A stretch of 64,000 nt of DNA from Apoda limacodes. Its lineage: Eukaryota > Arthropoda > Insecta > Lepidoptera > Limacodidae. A model generated the notes under the pieces. The model saw only the letters and a list, made by a program, of their open reading frames with translations. It was not told the origin of the DNA and did no database searches. Below, in pieces: positions 9,350 through 21,807 of the stretch. The position numbers were made by a program, and so were the translations under genes. Numbering within the stretch: the first letter of the stretch is position 1; the number at the start of each line of letters is the position of its first letter. The stretch is from contig OX291551.1 in the NCBI GenBank assembly GCA_946406115.1, positions 2,418,001-2,482,000 of the forward strand, written 5' to 3'.

Positions 9350-12130
9350 CAGGACATGACTTGAGCGGAAAGTGGACATTGTCAGTTGTAATTAGATTTC
9401 TAAATATACCTATTGTATTTTATAGTACAGTGTGGTTATTTATTGCACAGCTATAACACTATCGCCAGTCGACCTATTATTTATTCTGTGCCATCGTCAT
9501 CTCCACACAAATTGACTGTACATTTGACGTTATTTATGAAACAATGATCTAATTGAAGTTCAACAAGGGGAGCGTTACCATAAATCTCGAACTCATTATT
9601 CGGTATTGAGCTTATAATGCCATATTAACGCATAGATTGCCTTACCAAAATTGACTTTTTGTCTTTTGTCTCGTTCTAAATCAAACACACTGTCGGCAAC
9701 TAAAGACCTTGTAACTAAAATAAAGGCTACAGTGACTACAAAATCTTGAAACTTGGCATATTTATAGATCTGACAAAAACCTTTAAGACAATTACTCATA
9801 ACGAAAACTGAACCCCATTTGGTATTACTGAAACAGCACAAAAATTTAAAATGGTATTTAAAAAACAGGTATCAAATAGAAATATTTGGAGATAGTGAGA
9901 GTATGGAATGTAATATAACCCGTTTTTAAAGTGTTTATTGTTAAAAGATTGCGATTGAACGAAATCGATTACTATTCCGAATCATTATTTGCATCGTTAA
10001 CGATATTTTTGATTGGATTGGATTGGCCAAAATAAAATAGCCATGTATCGTTCGCGAATGATGTTAGGTATCCCCGTCGTACTATGGCTTGTATATTGTT
10101 CATTTATACTCGATGCTTTTGTAAGAAAATTATTATAAAATCAAGCCAAGAAAAATATCTCAGATTAATATTAGGTAGTTAACTGACACGGAAACCGCAT
10201 TTCGACCGAATAAAACCAAAATAACAACTGTGACGGGGTTAAAGATAGTGTTAGGTGTCTATCTAAAAATGTTAGAACAACTATCTATATTCTCGTGTCA
10301 AGCCGCAATTAAATTATTTAATAGAAAAACCAATTAAACTATTGTATAAAAACCTTCTAAGGGTACAAAATAAAATAAGCAAGATACTTTTAACTACCCG
10401 TACCTTATTCCTACTGCGAAACTTTTTAAAGAAATAGAAGAATATCATCTACCTTTACATCGTATACTTATAAAGAAAACAGACACCAAAAACATTCATG
10501 CACAAATAGTCTTCAATAAAAAATGTGATAAAAATAAGTTTGAAATGATTTAGATATTCAGCATGTTGCTGTTTTTCTTTTAGCCTTGTGATTTAAATAC
10601 TTACATTTTCTTTTTCTTTAGGTTTAGCTTAACCCTTGGCTTCGCTTCATACTTAGAAGCTTAATATTACCAATTTTACTATATATAATACGTGCATATT
10701 ATTGGATATTTTTCATCTATTTTTTGTCTAAGGCACTATCGTTCTGTAATCAGTTCCCTTAAAGCATACAAGCAAGCTAGCAACGGTGACAGAAGTGAGT
10801 TTCCGTGGTACCCGGCCGCGGCTCGTAACGTGTATGAGAGCAACATCGCCCACGCGCGACCCGGCCACTTATAATTTAATTTCATACACACTCCATACAT
10901 ATCTGCAGAGCGCTCTGCCCTAGTGATGTGGTATTATCGGTGTCTCTGTACTGTACATTTCATTCTATGTATCGTCAAATTTTAGCAATGAAAGTGATAA
11001 ATTCACTAACATATCAGCCTACAGAGAGCCGCTGCTTGACATGAGCCTTGCCTTTTCTAATTCATAGTCACTACAGTTTTTGAACCTAGCATGACTTTCG
11101 TTTTTCTATGTTAAATTTGAGGCTCAGCCATTGAGAAGCTCTACTGAGCCTGTTGAACATTGTTCCAAGACCCTACAGCGATTTAGCAATGACTACAATA
11201 TCGTCAGCAAACCGAATATTGATGCCAAAGCCCATATAGACAAAGCCCCTTCAGTCCAGAAGCTTTCAGGCATCTTCCAAAGTAACTGTGTTGCAAGTCG
11301 CAAGATTTGGACATAGACATCTCCCTAAACTCAGTAATTAAATTTATAATTTTATATTAATATTAAATTAAATAAAACCGTAATACATATTTATAATCTC
11401 CCTGTCCCAACACCTCTTTGCAATTGTATCGGTAAAGGCTTTCTCATAACGTACAACCGCTAAGCATAGGAACTCTAGGTAACATCGTAATAAACATGAC
11501 TTAAAGCCGTGATGCGTCCGTAATTCATAAAAGCGTTTTGTCCCCCGCGCTCTTTCGCTCTTTTGCCATGTTTGTATAAAGGTGTTTGAAGGACTTTTAG
11601 TACCGATTTTTTATCTGGTTTCTTATTGTTGGTTGGCTTATTTGAATAATTATGTACACTCATCTCTATTTTTCTCAAATGTTGGTATCAGAACGACAAA
11701 TATACCTTTGTTCCCATCCCTATAGACAGTAACCAGCGGCATCAACTGCTTAACCTTACTTAAGGTGCGGGTCACAAACATTACGCCTTTTGAGACAATT
11801 GAACCGGGGCCGCGGTGTGTCGCCAACTCTGCTCCCTGCTCCCTGACTTACTGATTCACCACGTTTCCTCCTCATGTCCTCTCATTCTCTAGCAGATATT
11901 TTGATAAGACGATATCACTGTTTGTCCTTTGACCGTAAACAGAACATAAAACACTTAAGCAATGATATCAACTTAAAAACACTATCCTTTAAAAAACATA
12001 ATGTAATATTGTTCAATCAGAAAAATAAAGTTTTGACTCCAAAAAAATGAACTTGGTAATTCTTTTAAGGGCACAACCCTTATTATTATATAAAAACGAA
12101 AAAGTCTTATTTTCTTGGTTGTTGTTTATT
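9350..12130. other. Intergenic sequence, no gene recognised
   Basis: AT-rich with unrelated short open frames (for example on the minus strand at 9596-9841) that lack family signatures. One GC-rich patch at about 10785-10870 carries GGTACCCGGCCGCGGCTCG and CACGCGCGACCCGGCC; it is open in one frame but I do not recognise the peptide. A short stretch at 11820-11860 is also GC-richer. Confidence 0.5.
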
Positions 12131-12262
12131 GTTTAACGTCGCAACAGAGCATGCAATAGATATGTTTAACGTCGCAACAGAGCATGCAATAGATATGTTT
12201 AACGTCGCAACAGAGCATGCAATAGATATGTTTAACGTCGCAACAGAGCATGCAATAGATAT
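12131..12262 (+). repeat. 33-bp tandem repeat, four identical copies
   Basis: Four head-to-tail copies of a unit containing AACGTCGCAACAGAGCATGC, at 12131, 12164, 12197 and 12230. Because 33 is a multiple of three, the array is open on both strands, which makes gene-like but meaningless frames. The core ACGTCGCAACAGA also appears in degraded single form near 12440, 12690 and 61117, so the array grew from part of a dispersed repeat. Confidence 0.95.
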
Positions 12263-14240
12263 GATCCTTGATATGATCATTGACAGTTCCCATGGCTTTA
12301 GATTTTTCGCTAGTAATAGCATTATTCTTTTACACGTAAATAAATTTCTCCTCGGCTAACGTTGCTTGATTTTTGGCAGTTTTTAACCTGATCAAGGCCC
12401 AAATACATTTTTCGACGAGTGACTCCGCGTAGCACTATTTGTTTACGTAGCAACAGATCAACAGATTCATCAGTACTTTTTGTCCAGGGGGTCTTTCTCT
12501 CGCTTTTCTCATAAGAGTAGATTCTCCCCGGGTAAAACTGCGGTTCACTATTCCTTCACTTGATAATAGGTAACCCCAAGTTTTGGCGCAGATAAAGCTA
12601 GAAAAAGTAACAATACTTATTATTTCTATTGAGAGCTCCCACGGGAAAATATTTTCTACGGATAAAACCTTAGAGCACTATTCTTGCACGCCGCAACAGA
12701 CCAACTAATTGACCTGGGGCCTATTCCATGATGCGAGTGATTGAACTGGGACCTTTTCCATTATGCAACTGATTAACCTGGCGCTTAATCCATGATGCAA
12801 ATCTGCAAATTTGGACTATTTATCCTTTATAATGCACAAAGTGTAAAGTAAAGCGTTGACATTTTTTTTAATTATTATTATTCGAATCTACAGAATAATG
12901 TTAGAACAGAAGACTAAAGAGTGGGATTTGCGGAGTGAAGAGTTTGCAAGGAGCTTCGAGGAATATGCCCATGATTTTTGGCACAGGAGTAGCTAGAAAA
13001 CGAAGAATCAGATGGATAATCAACGGGTTCTTGGAATAAATCAGCAAACATAACTTATGCGACCCAAGCCGCGAGCAAAAGCTAGTAAGACTATATAAAC
13101 ATACGAAAACAATACTGGGACAAAATGTCACCTTCTTGACATTGACTTTCTCGTATTCTGGTTGTTTAATCAGCTTTAGTCAAAATTCAATATTTTTCAC
13201 GTTATTACGTAAATAAGTTATATTTTGGGTAATTTGGGCACCGCAGCGCAGCTGGGTAAATGTTGTGTGGAAAGGGTAATAATATATATAATATACTTTA
13301 CTGCATCAACATAATAAATTTATACATAAGAAAAATCAAGCAGTCTCATCGCTTTAAAGCGATCTCATCCAGACAACCTTCGGGTAGAGGAAATAAAAAA
13401 GTTAAACAAAGTAGGTACAATAGGTACAATAATGTATATCATATAAATAAATACACATAAACAACATATATGAATAATGTATATATAAATATAAGTCAAT
13501 ATATGTACAAATATAAATATGCATGTATAATAAATATTATTGTAATATATATGACTTATAAGTGAAGGTGTGTATGTCACTGTACTCCTTCTAAACGGCT
13601 GGACCGATTTGAATTGAAGCTCGTACAGTTTATGCTGCATTTAAGTAATTAAATTCACTGATAAATAAATCTTTGTAATAAAATACAAAACAACGGCTCT
13701 GGGAAACAGGTCTTCACACCTCACAGTCGACAATATGCTTTGTAAATGTTATTTATATCAGGGTTTATCCAATCTTTGAATTCGCCTTCTAATTCCCATT
13801 GGGTTCTATATTATAATCCCAGTACACAAAAAGAAGAGCGAGAAGCGAATGGATTAGTAAATTCGACATGCCAAAGACAAAACTAACCCTAAATACAATA
13901 CCTACCTATGATTATAGAGAAGTCATGAGCGACTAGTGATTGTTAGAGTTCTGTTAATTTTCTACGCAAAACATTTCCACGTTCTGTAATTGATTTAGGT
14001 TGATTTAATATTTACAAAAAACTATTGTTAGCTGCTAAGTTTTTGCTTTCAATTAAACTTATTGGGATGTTTTACTATAATTTAAATTTAATTTCAAGCA
14101 AAAATAAGCATGATACTCGGAGTGAAATTTTATCAATACTGTGATATTAATTTAGCTTAAAACAGATATTTAAACCATTTAAAAAGAATCCGTACTAGTA
14201 CCCATTCATAGTAAACAGATGGAGCGGTGGGCAAAACCTA
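12263..14240. other. Intergenic sequence with dispersed-repeat fragments
   Basis: Around 12440-12800 are degraded copies of a CGCAACAGATCAAC..CCATGATGCAA repeat. From 13260 to 13560 the DNA is extremely AT-rich (TATATAAATATAAG-type simple sequence). At 13565-13630 GTATGTCACTGTACTCCTTC..GGCTGGACCGATTTGAATTGA resembles the opening of a common insect interspersed repeat. No gene is supported. Confidence 0.45.
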
Positions 14241-14244
14241 GTAC

Positions 14245-15775
14245 TTATCTACCTACTGTTAGCAATGTGACACATAAATTGGTCAGGTGAAAGAAACCAA
14301 CTTTTGTAATAGGTGGAATAATTTTTTTTATTAACTTTTTAACAGAGATTACATTAACTATATTATTTTCTTTCTTTGATCTGAATTCGGAAATATGGTC
14401 GCACTTACGTAGACCAAATATGGATCTAATGCAGAAGTTCTGTTCTTCTCTCAAGTTTATTAAGCTGCTCCTCGGTAAGGTCAAGATAACTAGCAACAGC
14501 ATAATCGAGACCAGGCAGAAAAAGGTATTGCGCAAAAGGAATTTTAGTGGGAATTGGTAGGAAGTTGCGCAACCTGCCTAAAGATTTAGCTGTAGAAAAT
14601 TTTTCTTACTTCCTTTATTTGCGTGTTTGATCGATAAATACACTCAGGTTTTTAATAATGTCTTTGTAAGGGACAGAAACTTCGTTCACAGTTGCTAATG
14701 GGTTACAGTCCAGTCAATCTTGGATAAAAGTGTAGCACTGCCTTACGATGATTGTTTGTGTTTTCGTAGGATTAAAAATGAGGCCATAGGAGTTTCACAA
14801 TTTGATCAAGGTCTCGATTAATAATTGAGATAGCATTTATCAGTTCACTGATAGGAGTTCCTCGCTTCGTACCCTCGCTTATGAGGGTAGGGCGTGCCCA
14901 AACAGTGGGGACGTATGAAGGCTTGCAAGAAGATAGGAGATTGTGTGTAAATCTGAAGATCGTCTGCATATATGTGGTAGAGAGAAGATAATTGAGATGT
15001 TTTAGAATTAATTAAAATAGCAAACAGCACAGGAGACAAAACGCCACCTTGCGGAATACCGGCGGCCGTGTTGCACCAGTCAGATAGAGAATTGTCGTCC
15101 TTTCTGCGCTGACGGCGTCCACGCAAGTAACTATGATACCTAGATACTAGATAACTATATAGTGATATGATCGATAACGATTGGAGAAATGTTAAACTAA
15201 GAATGAGTAGCAGAATGTCCAGATCCACGTTGTTAAAACATTGCTAAAATCTAAGAGCGTCAGAACCGTGACCTCTTTATTTTCCATGCCATAACGTATA
15301 TCGTCAATTATTTTGATAAGTGCAGTAGTCGTACCATGACCGGAACTGAAACCAGATTGTAAGGGATTTAAAAGGTAGTTTCTTGTAAAACAAATGGGAC
15401 AATTGTTGATAAACAAGCCATTCCAGAACTTTTGACTAGAAAAGAAGAATGGATGAAGGACGAAAGTCAGAAAAGAAGGAGTGATTATATTTATTTGGTT
15501 AAGGAATACAGGATACAGGAATTACACCTGTAGAAATGGAATGATTTAGGATATTAGTAACGACGGGAGTTATAATATCAAGGATGGAAACGATTATAAT
15601 ACGACTAAAGCAATCTTTACCGACAGCAATGGATGAAATGTCGAGTATGTTCTTCTTAATATCGCAATCAGAAAATCGATTAAGAACAATGGTGAAAAGT
15701 CAGGAGTTGGCAATGAATAAAGTGAGTTTAATGGTTAATTTTTTTTGTTGCTGTCAAAGTCAACTTTAGAAATAA
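14245..15775 (-). pseudogene. Family C non-LTR reverse transcriptase, broken
   Basis: Minus-strand pieces in order make a reverse transcriptase: an N-terminal part with DIITPVVTNILNHSISTGV (about 15500), LQSGFSSGHGTTTAL (about 15350), GIPQGGVLSPVLFAILIN (about 15040) and the catalytic YADDLQIY (about 14965). A stretch with FNPTKTQTIIV follows near 14780, and a C-terminal CIRSIFGLRKCDHISEFRS near 14410 matches the family C copy at 38 kb. Several frameshifts and a SINE piece at 14863-14939 break the frame. Likely a CR1/Jockey-like element; no endonuclease part was seen. Confidence 0.8.
14863..14939 (+). mobile_element. SINE 3' fragment inside the family C element
   Basis: CTCGCTTATGAGGGTAGG..GTGCCCAAACAGTGGGGACGTATGAAGG matches the 3' part of the SINE at 34.7-35.0 kb. 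It interrupts the reverse transcriptase frame just after the YADD motif; coding homology resumes on its other side. Confidence 0.7.
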
Positions 15776-16490
15776 AATGGAGATATTGATATTAGTATTA
15801 TTTAAATTAGAAGATTCGTTTTCCTAACTAGAAGCAAGGTGCAAGTATTGTTTGTGATGACGTCGACGCTCGAACGTTCCAGAACACTTGCGTAGTTATT
15901 ATAATATTTTATTTATTATTGTTTATCTACTGTTTAAATAACATAAATATTGATTTTCCTTCTGTCCTTTTAAAAACATTTACGTCTATTTTATTATAAT
16001 TTTGTTGTTTAAGTCTCGAAAACAATCAGAATAAAATTTATGAACATTAAAAAAAAAACCTTGTTTTTTAGTTTTTTCTTGACTATTTCCATTTTGTGAT
16101 AAAAACTAACATTAGTAGAGGGTAATCGAGTAAAGGATTATTTTTTACCGCTTTCAGTAAATTTCACTAGGTACTACATAAACAAACAAATTATTCATAA
16201 AAACTTATTTATTATGTAGATACAGAATTCTTCTCTTCAAAAAGACAATCGATAAATGAATTCGAATACTAAGATCATTTTCAAACCCTGCTAAAGTGGA
16301 CCTCGGCAAATCGGTCGGCTATATTTCGCAAGTATTGATTTTAGTAAGTCGTGCTATGTTTCAAAGCAATTTTCGAATAATGCGTTCAGGGTGAAATCTT
16401 GGCCAACATTAATGTAACCAAAAATACGAATATTCAAAAATAGCGGCTTGATTTTTAGGAAATGTCAAAAAAACCTATCATTGATTTTAA
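15776..16490. other. AT-rich intergenic sequence
   Basis: No gene or repeat family recognised. Moderate AT-richness, some poly(A) stretches at 16048. Confidence 0.5.
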
Positions 16491-16588
16491 ATTCCCTATC
16501 TGACGATAACCTACTCGATGGTATACTAAGTATTTTTAAATTCCCTATCTGACGATAACCTACTCGATGGTATACTAAGTATTTTGTG
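16491..16588 (+). repeat. 49-bp direct duplication
   Basis: The unit beginning ATTCCCTATCTGACGATAAC is present at 16491 and again, identical, at 16540. Two perfect adjacent copies show a recent tandem duplication. Confidence 0.95.
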
Positions 16589-16662
16589 CACCCCCACTAT
16601 ATGTACAACATATATCTGTTGAAGGCAACCTTCATTGTTTAAACATATTTTTGTAGCGAGTA

Positions 16663-16707
16663 ACATGCACAGATAATATAATCTAATATAAGATAATCTG
16701 TGCATGT
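16663..16707. repeat. Hairpin with 12-bp perfect stem
   Basis: ACATGCACAGAT at 16663 is the exact complement of ATCTGTGCATGT ending at 16707, with an AT-rich 21-base loop that can pair further. Neither a terminator nor a known small RNA was recognised. Confidence 0.75.
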
Positions 16708-17164
16708 CCCGAAGTACAGTTTTGCAGCCTTTTTATTCACTAAATAAAATGTTGACTTTGAATAGGGTTGTGCCTTGATGAATCAGTGAGTCGGGACAAG
16801 TCTTTATAGGTACTGTAGGTTTGTGCCGATAGTAGATAATATAATAAATGTATGTATATGATACGTAATTATTGTCTATATTTATGTGTATGCGTGGGAC
16901 GAATTACTTTTGTTAATATCTTCATTGTATTACGATATATATTGTGATCGCAAACAGTTGGATAAACATTGTTATCATCTTTCTTAAATTAAAATTCAGT
17001 AGATACGTACCTGAAGGTCACAAGTTATCGTTATGTTAGGTATACTTTACGTGTCTGAAACAACTGGAGTCAAAACTATAACATTATGTTACGTGTACGG
17101 TACCTGCACGTTTTTGGGGTTTTAAGTCATAGTCATTTGATTTTACAGGAAATGTGCATCCATG

Positions 17165-17578
17165 GTTAAGGAAGTTCATAGAAATGAGAGCTATGCCCTT
17201 ACTACACTATTATTGTGATAGAAGATTTATGAACATACTACACTTTTACAGTAATGGGAAAGTTGTGTACTTCCTACACCTTTATTGTAATAGAAAAACT
17301 ATGAACTTACTACACTTTTATTGTTATAGAATAGTCAAGAAATCACAACACTTTTATAGAATTGGAAGGGTTGTGTACTCACTACATTTTTATAGTTATA
17401 GAAGAGTTATGTACTTACTACATTTTTATAGTAATGGAAGAGTTATGTATTTACTACACTTTTATTAAAATAGAAGAGTTATGTACTTACTACACTTTTA
17501 TTTTACCAGAAGAGTTATATTATTATAACACTTTTATCGTAATGCAAGAGTTATGTACGTACTACACTTTTATTGAGT
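17165..17578 (+). repeat. 36-bp minisatellite, array 1 (about 11 units)
   Basis: Degenerate units of the form CTTTTATTGTAATAGAAGAG + TTATGTACTTACTACA. The period of 36 is a multiple of three, so long frames reading HFYSNGRVMYLL repeat over and over; these are by-products of the repeat, not evidence of a protein. The same unit makes a second array at 22428-22992. Confidence 0.9.
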
Positions 17579-18587
17579 GACTCACAGACTGGCATTGAGA
17601 CTGAAAGTGAGACACATAGTATAATATGGGTTTTCTTATATACTAATTATCTACTACAACAACTGAACTATACGTACTGGTGAAATACGTACCAGTGGAA
17701 AAAATGTTAATCATTTCATATGATTTTTTTACATCTTTTTTATTTATCGTAATAATATTTACAATACATAATAAACACCGTGTCAATGGTATCATATACC
17801 TGATTCTATACAGAGTTAACCTTGACTCTCAACGGGTGGTCTACGCGTGCCTCCGTTACTCAAGTATCATGGTTTATGTACATAAAGGGCTCGGCATAAT
17901 TATCGGTGCTCCTTCTTCCACAAACACATACTTTTTTTTTTTAAATAAACAACTCTAGGTTCCTGGACCTATTGTTGTCTGCAACAGTTTTGTCAGCAGA
18001 AAAAAATTAAAGATATGCTACTTTCGTATTCGGCCTCACAATTTATAGGTTACAGTTTAAAAAAAAAGACTAAAGTAATCTTAATCTTCGTCTTAAAACT
18101 ACAATCTTATCTTATTTGTTTTACGAACATTATTTAACAATGAATAATTTATTTCCATAAACAATTACGTGACTTTGCTCGTCACAAATATCATGCAAGC
18201 CATCTTATGTTTAATTCATGTCGCTTCTAAAGAATATATAATGACTACGTTATTGCTACGCCAATATGTGTAGTTGTCGTCGCGGCTGTTCGTCGACCTT
18301 GCTGCTGTGCATATTTTCTTCGTAACTTACGTGATTTAAATTATGCGTAACAATTTTTAGACATTTCTAGTTTATATTATTTCTTTCTTTCTCGGTCTTC
18401 AAGTTATTTTGAATTAATCTTTTCATCATGTGTTTTTATTATATTTGTGATTCCTCATGAAATGAATTTGTATCTAATATTATATAAACCAAAAAAAATG
18501 TGATATAGTTATGGTTTCCTCCTGACACAGCCTGCGTGGAAGTAGTTTTTTTTGACTATATTTTCATATTATGTATATCTTTATCGG
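17579..18587. other. AT-rich intergenic sequence
   Basis: No gene recognised. A 92-codon open frame at 17680-17958 starts hydrophobic and has no family signature. Confidence 0.5.
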
Positions 18588-19884
18588 ATTTTTTTTTTTT
18601 TATTATATCACTAAGGTGGCAAACAAGCACACGGTCCGCTTGATGGAAAGCGGTCACCGTGGCCTATGGACGCTTCGAACACCAGAAGTATCACTCGCGC
18701 ATTGCCGACCCTTCAAAAATCCAATAACTGTACTGTACTGTACTGTAGTCCTTAGAGAAAACTTTGGCAGGGAAAGTTTTTCTGAAACCACACTGTACGC
18801 GACCATTTCAGTTCTAAATAGTGAGAATGAATTCCCTACCGATGGCGAGCGGTGCGATGGTAGAAAGTAGCCGTGGGCATCATTTCGAAGAATTCCTCAG
18901 AACACAACCCATTGTACAAGCGGTAGAACACACACAGTGAGGCAAAGTCTCTCCTCAGACTTAAGGGCTCGATACCGCAAGTGAGTTTGGAATCGTCGAC
19001 AATTCTCACAGCCCGTCGTTGAACCGAGTCAAAAGGGCCAAGCTGGTATCCGGGTGCACCTGCCCAGAGATGGCAGCAGTATTCCATATGGGGCCGAACT
19101 TGCGACTTGTAAAGTAACAACCTTTGCCCCGACGTGAAGCACTGCTTCGCTCTGTTGAGTACACCAAGTTTTTTGGACGCCAGCTTCACCTTATCTTGTA
19201 AATGATCTCGGAACTGAACATCGCTGGAGATGTCGACACCAAGGATCCCAATGCTCTTGGAGATGGAGAGGGGAGTGTTCTGGAATTGTGGGACCACAGT
19301 GAATGGAGTTTTCTTAGCGGTGAACGCGCACACTTGTGTCTTTGTAGGGTTGAATCGGACCAAGTTTACCCGTCCCCACTCAGAGACCTGGGAGTGTGGT
19401 CTCGATTTGAGACACAAGTTCTCCGCGGTTTTCCTCCACATCGGAACGAGGGATGTTTGCACGACCCGTGTAAAAAGCGTCTCCAGTACTGTCATCTGCA
19501 TAGCAATGTATGTTGTTGATGTCCAACATGTCATTGATATGCAGTAGAAACAGCGTAGGAGACAGCACAGAGCCTTGCGGGACACCAGCATTAATGTCCA
19601 TGCTATCAGAGCAACTACCGTCAACTACGGTTCGTATGCGTCTGCCGGACAAAAAGCTATCCACCCATTTGCACAAACCCTCGGGCACTCCATAAGATGG
19701 CAATTTCGATAGAAGACCGCGGTGCCAGACCCGATCGAACGCCTTCGCTATGTCCAGGCTACATGCCAATGCCTCCCCCTGACTCTCAATGGCTAGTGCC
19801 CATCGGTGTGTGAGATACACTAGAAGGTCACCAGTCGAACGACCGTGGCGAAAGCCATATTGACGGTCACTGACCAGATCGTGT
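18588..19884 (-). mobile_element. Family A non-LTR element copy, broken
   Basis: Minus-strand copy with its poly(A) as a T run at 18588-18601. Reverse transcriptase motifs LDIAKAFDRVW, GVPQGSVLSP and CYADDSTG are in the frame 19820-19380; after a 2-bp deletion near 19390-19410 the frame moves to VSEWGRVNLVRFNPTKTQ and the C-terminal block. A CAG-to-TAG change at 18836-18838 stops it at FYHRTARHR. Between 18726 and 18745 normal sequence is replaced by four TGTAC units. It retains the 18 codons missing from the 41-kb copy. Homology ends at about 19884, directly against family B. Confidence 0.85.
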
Positions 19885-21390
19885 ACTTCTACACGGTAGA
19901 TACACGGTCAAAAGCTTTTGTCATGTCCATAAATAATGTTGTTACTGGAACTTTCATGTCAATTGATTCAATAATTCGTTATTGATTTGTTTTTCCTGAA
20001 ACTATTCTGTTCATTGTTAAGTAGCTCATTAGTTTCAATAAAATTATTCAGTTTGATAAATATTTTTTTTCCAAAACTTTAGGAAAGTTTAGTTATGGAT
20101 CTGTTGTTATTTTTGTTAAGCTGTGATCCCTTTTTGTGAAGCGGTTTGATAATAGAAAGTTTAAGTTTATCAGGGAAAATTTCAAGCGATAAGTTAATCA
20201 TATGACAAAGTAGTTCACATATAATATCACAACTTCTTTTTAGAATATTTACGCTAAATCATCAAAATCAGAGTTAGTGTTTTTTAACGACATGATTGCC
20301 TCGATGACATCTGAAAGACATACAGGTTCCAGGAATATAGTCTTCGAAAAGAGCTTGGTTAACGTGATTTTTAAGCTAGTGGCTGTTAAAGTAGTAGGTG
20401 AATTTTGTAAGAAATGATTATTAAAACTATTAGATATATCTACAGCATTAGTTATCCGTTTATTTACCCGTTTCAAGAATTATGTTAATTATATCAGGAT
20501 CTTTTTTGTTATTTGTGCCATTTATAATGACCCATGTAGCTTTGCATTAAGTTTTAGCGGTCTCAATATATTTTTGGTTAACTAATTGGTTAGATGCTTT
20601 GATACATTGTTTTAAAATATCAGAATAGGTTTTAAGCCTCTCAGAGTTATTACGACTCTTTTTAGTTCGACAATTGTAATACATGACCCTTTTTTATTAC
20701 TTGATATTTTAATACCACGAATTATCCACCGGTTTTACTGCAATAATTAATAATTAAAAAATCCTGCAAGTATTTGTAAACTTATTGGTCTTATTAAGTA
20801 GATTATTATTAAAGTCACCACATAGTATAACCTCGTTCTTTTTTTTAACTATAAAATTCAACAAAGATTCAAGTTTCTCAAAAAATACATTTAAGTTTCC
20901 AGATGGGATTTTATACAAGGCTACTTTTTAAAACAGGAATCTGTAAAGCAGAACATTCAAAATCGTAATCCTTGAATAAATTTGAGAGATCTAGTTTAGC
21001 ATATTTAAACCCTGTTCTTAACAAACCACAAGACCCACCCCTTTTTTTCTCTTTCCTACAGTATGAAGCTGCCAAAGTATATCGTGGAATATTAAGCAAT
21101 ACTTCACTTTCTTTCTTCATAAAATGTTCACTAACACAAATGGCTATGGCTTTTAAGAATTGATCCTGTTTATTAAATAAACCTTTTGTGATTTGATGGA
21201 AGACGTTGAAGCATTGGGAGTTGAGATAGTTGTAATTGTCTCCTAAAATCCTTGTTATAGTTAGGCTTTTGTCAAGTTGATGCACGTTGGCTTCTGCATT
21301 TGCTTCGCTATTGATTAAGTCACATAAGCAAAAATAATTTTTAACAATATCATCCGTCTGAGTTGCCATGTCACGATAATCAGTGTTATG
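19885..21390 (-). pseudogene. Family B non-LTR element, 5' half (endonuclease and start of RT)
   Basis: The frame 21369-20911 resembles the start of an apurinic-type endonuclease domain: AICVSEHFMKKE, then GYTL-like RYTLAASYCRKEKKRGGSCG. A second piece at 20476-20249 (FNNHFLQNS..DVIEAIMSLKNTNSD) is the linker before the reverse transcriptase. Near 19935-19905 comes reverse transcriptase motif A, FMDMTKAFDR. There the B sequence stops and family A begins. The rest of the B reverse transcriptase is not found in the window beside it. Endonuclease is incomplete and frames are broken between pieces. Confidence 0.7.
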
Positions 21391-21559
21391 ATTGAGACTA
21401 AATTGTTTTGAGCTTATTAGCTTTCCTTGAGAAACTCAAATATTTATCTTCATATAACATAACTGATATTTCATGAGATATTTTACTTACAATATTTTCA
21501 AAATAATTGTGTTTCGACCTTTTGGTTTTATCAAAGTAACCCATTTCTATATATTTGAT

Positions 21560-21807
21560 ATTTTTCCGGCACGGTCGCCAGATCTCACCCCGCTAGATTT
21601 TTTTTTGTGGGGAGAGATAAAACGAATTGTTTACGAACGTGAATCCGAAACAATTGAACAATTAAAAGACAAATCGTAAGTGCTTTTGCAGTGGTTAAAT
21701 CACGAACAGTTGTGCTACGTAAAATTAAAAACAATTTGCGACGTCGTGCTTTGTTGTGTTTAGAAAATGGAGGTGGTCATTTTGAACAATTGTTAAAATA
21801 CACATAA
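21560..21807 (+). pseudogene. Mariner-like transposase C-terminal relic
   Basis: Contains RSPDLTPLDFFLWGEIK, the hallmark around the third catalytic residue of IS630-Tc1-mariner transposases, followed by VYERESETIEQLKDK. In another frame, 21691-21807 encodes VVLRKIKNNLRRRALLCLEN and GGHFEQLL before a stop, as expected for the C terminus. A frameshift lies between 21680 and 21690. The N-terminal DNA-binding region and the first catalytic aspartates are absent, so it cannot act. Confidence 0.85.

Noticed and set aside
12107..12359. Open frames on both strands across the 33-bp array
   Set aside because: Identical 33-base units keep any stop-free frame open; both strands being open at once points to the repeat, not a gene.
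14772..14969. Short frame with FIRFTHNLLSS-like start
   Set aside because: Its first part comes from the SINE inserted in the family C reverse transcriptase and from an alternative frame; it is not a separate gene.
17154..17580. Repetitive protein frames (HFYSNGRVMYLL type)
   Set aside because: They arise because the 36-bp minisatellite period is divisible by three. No start context, domain or non-repetitive coding part supports a gene.
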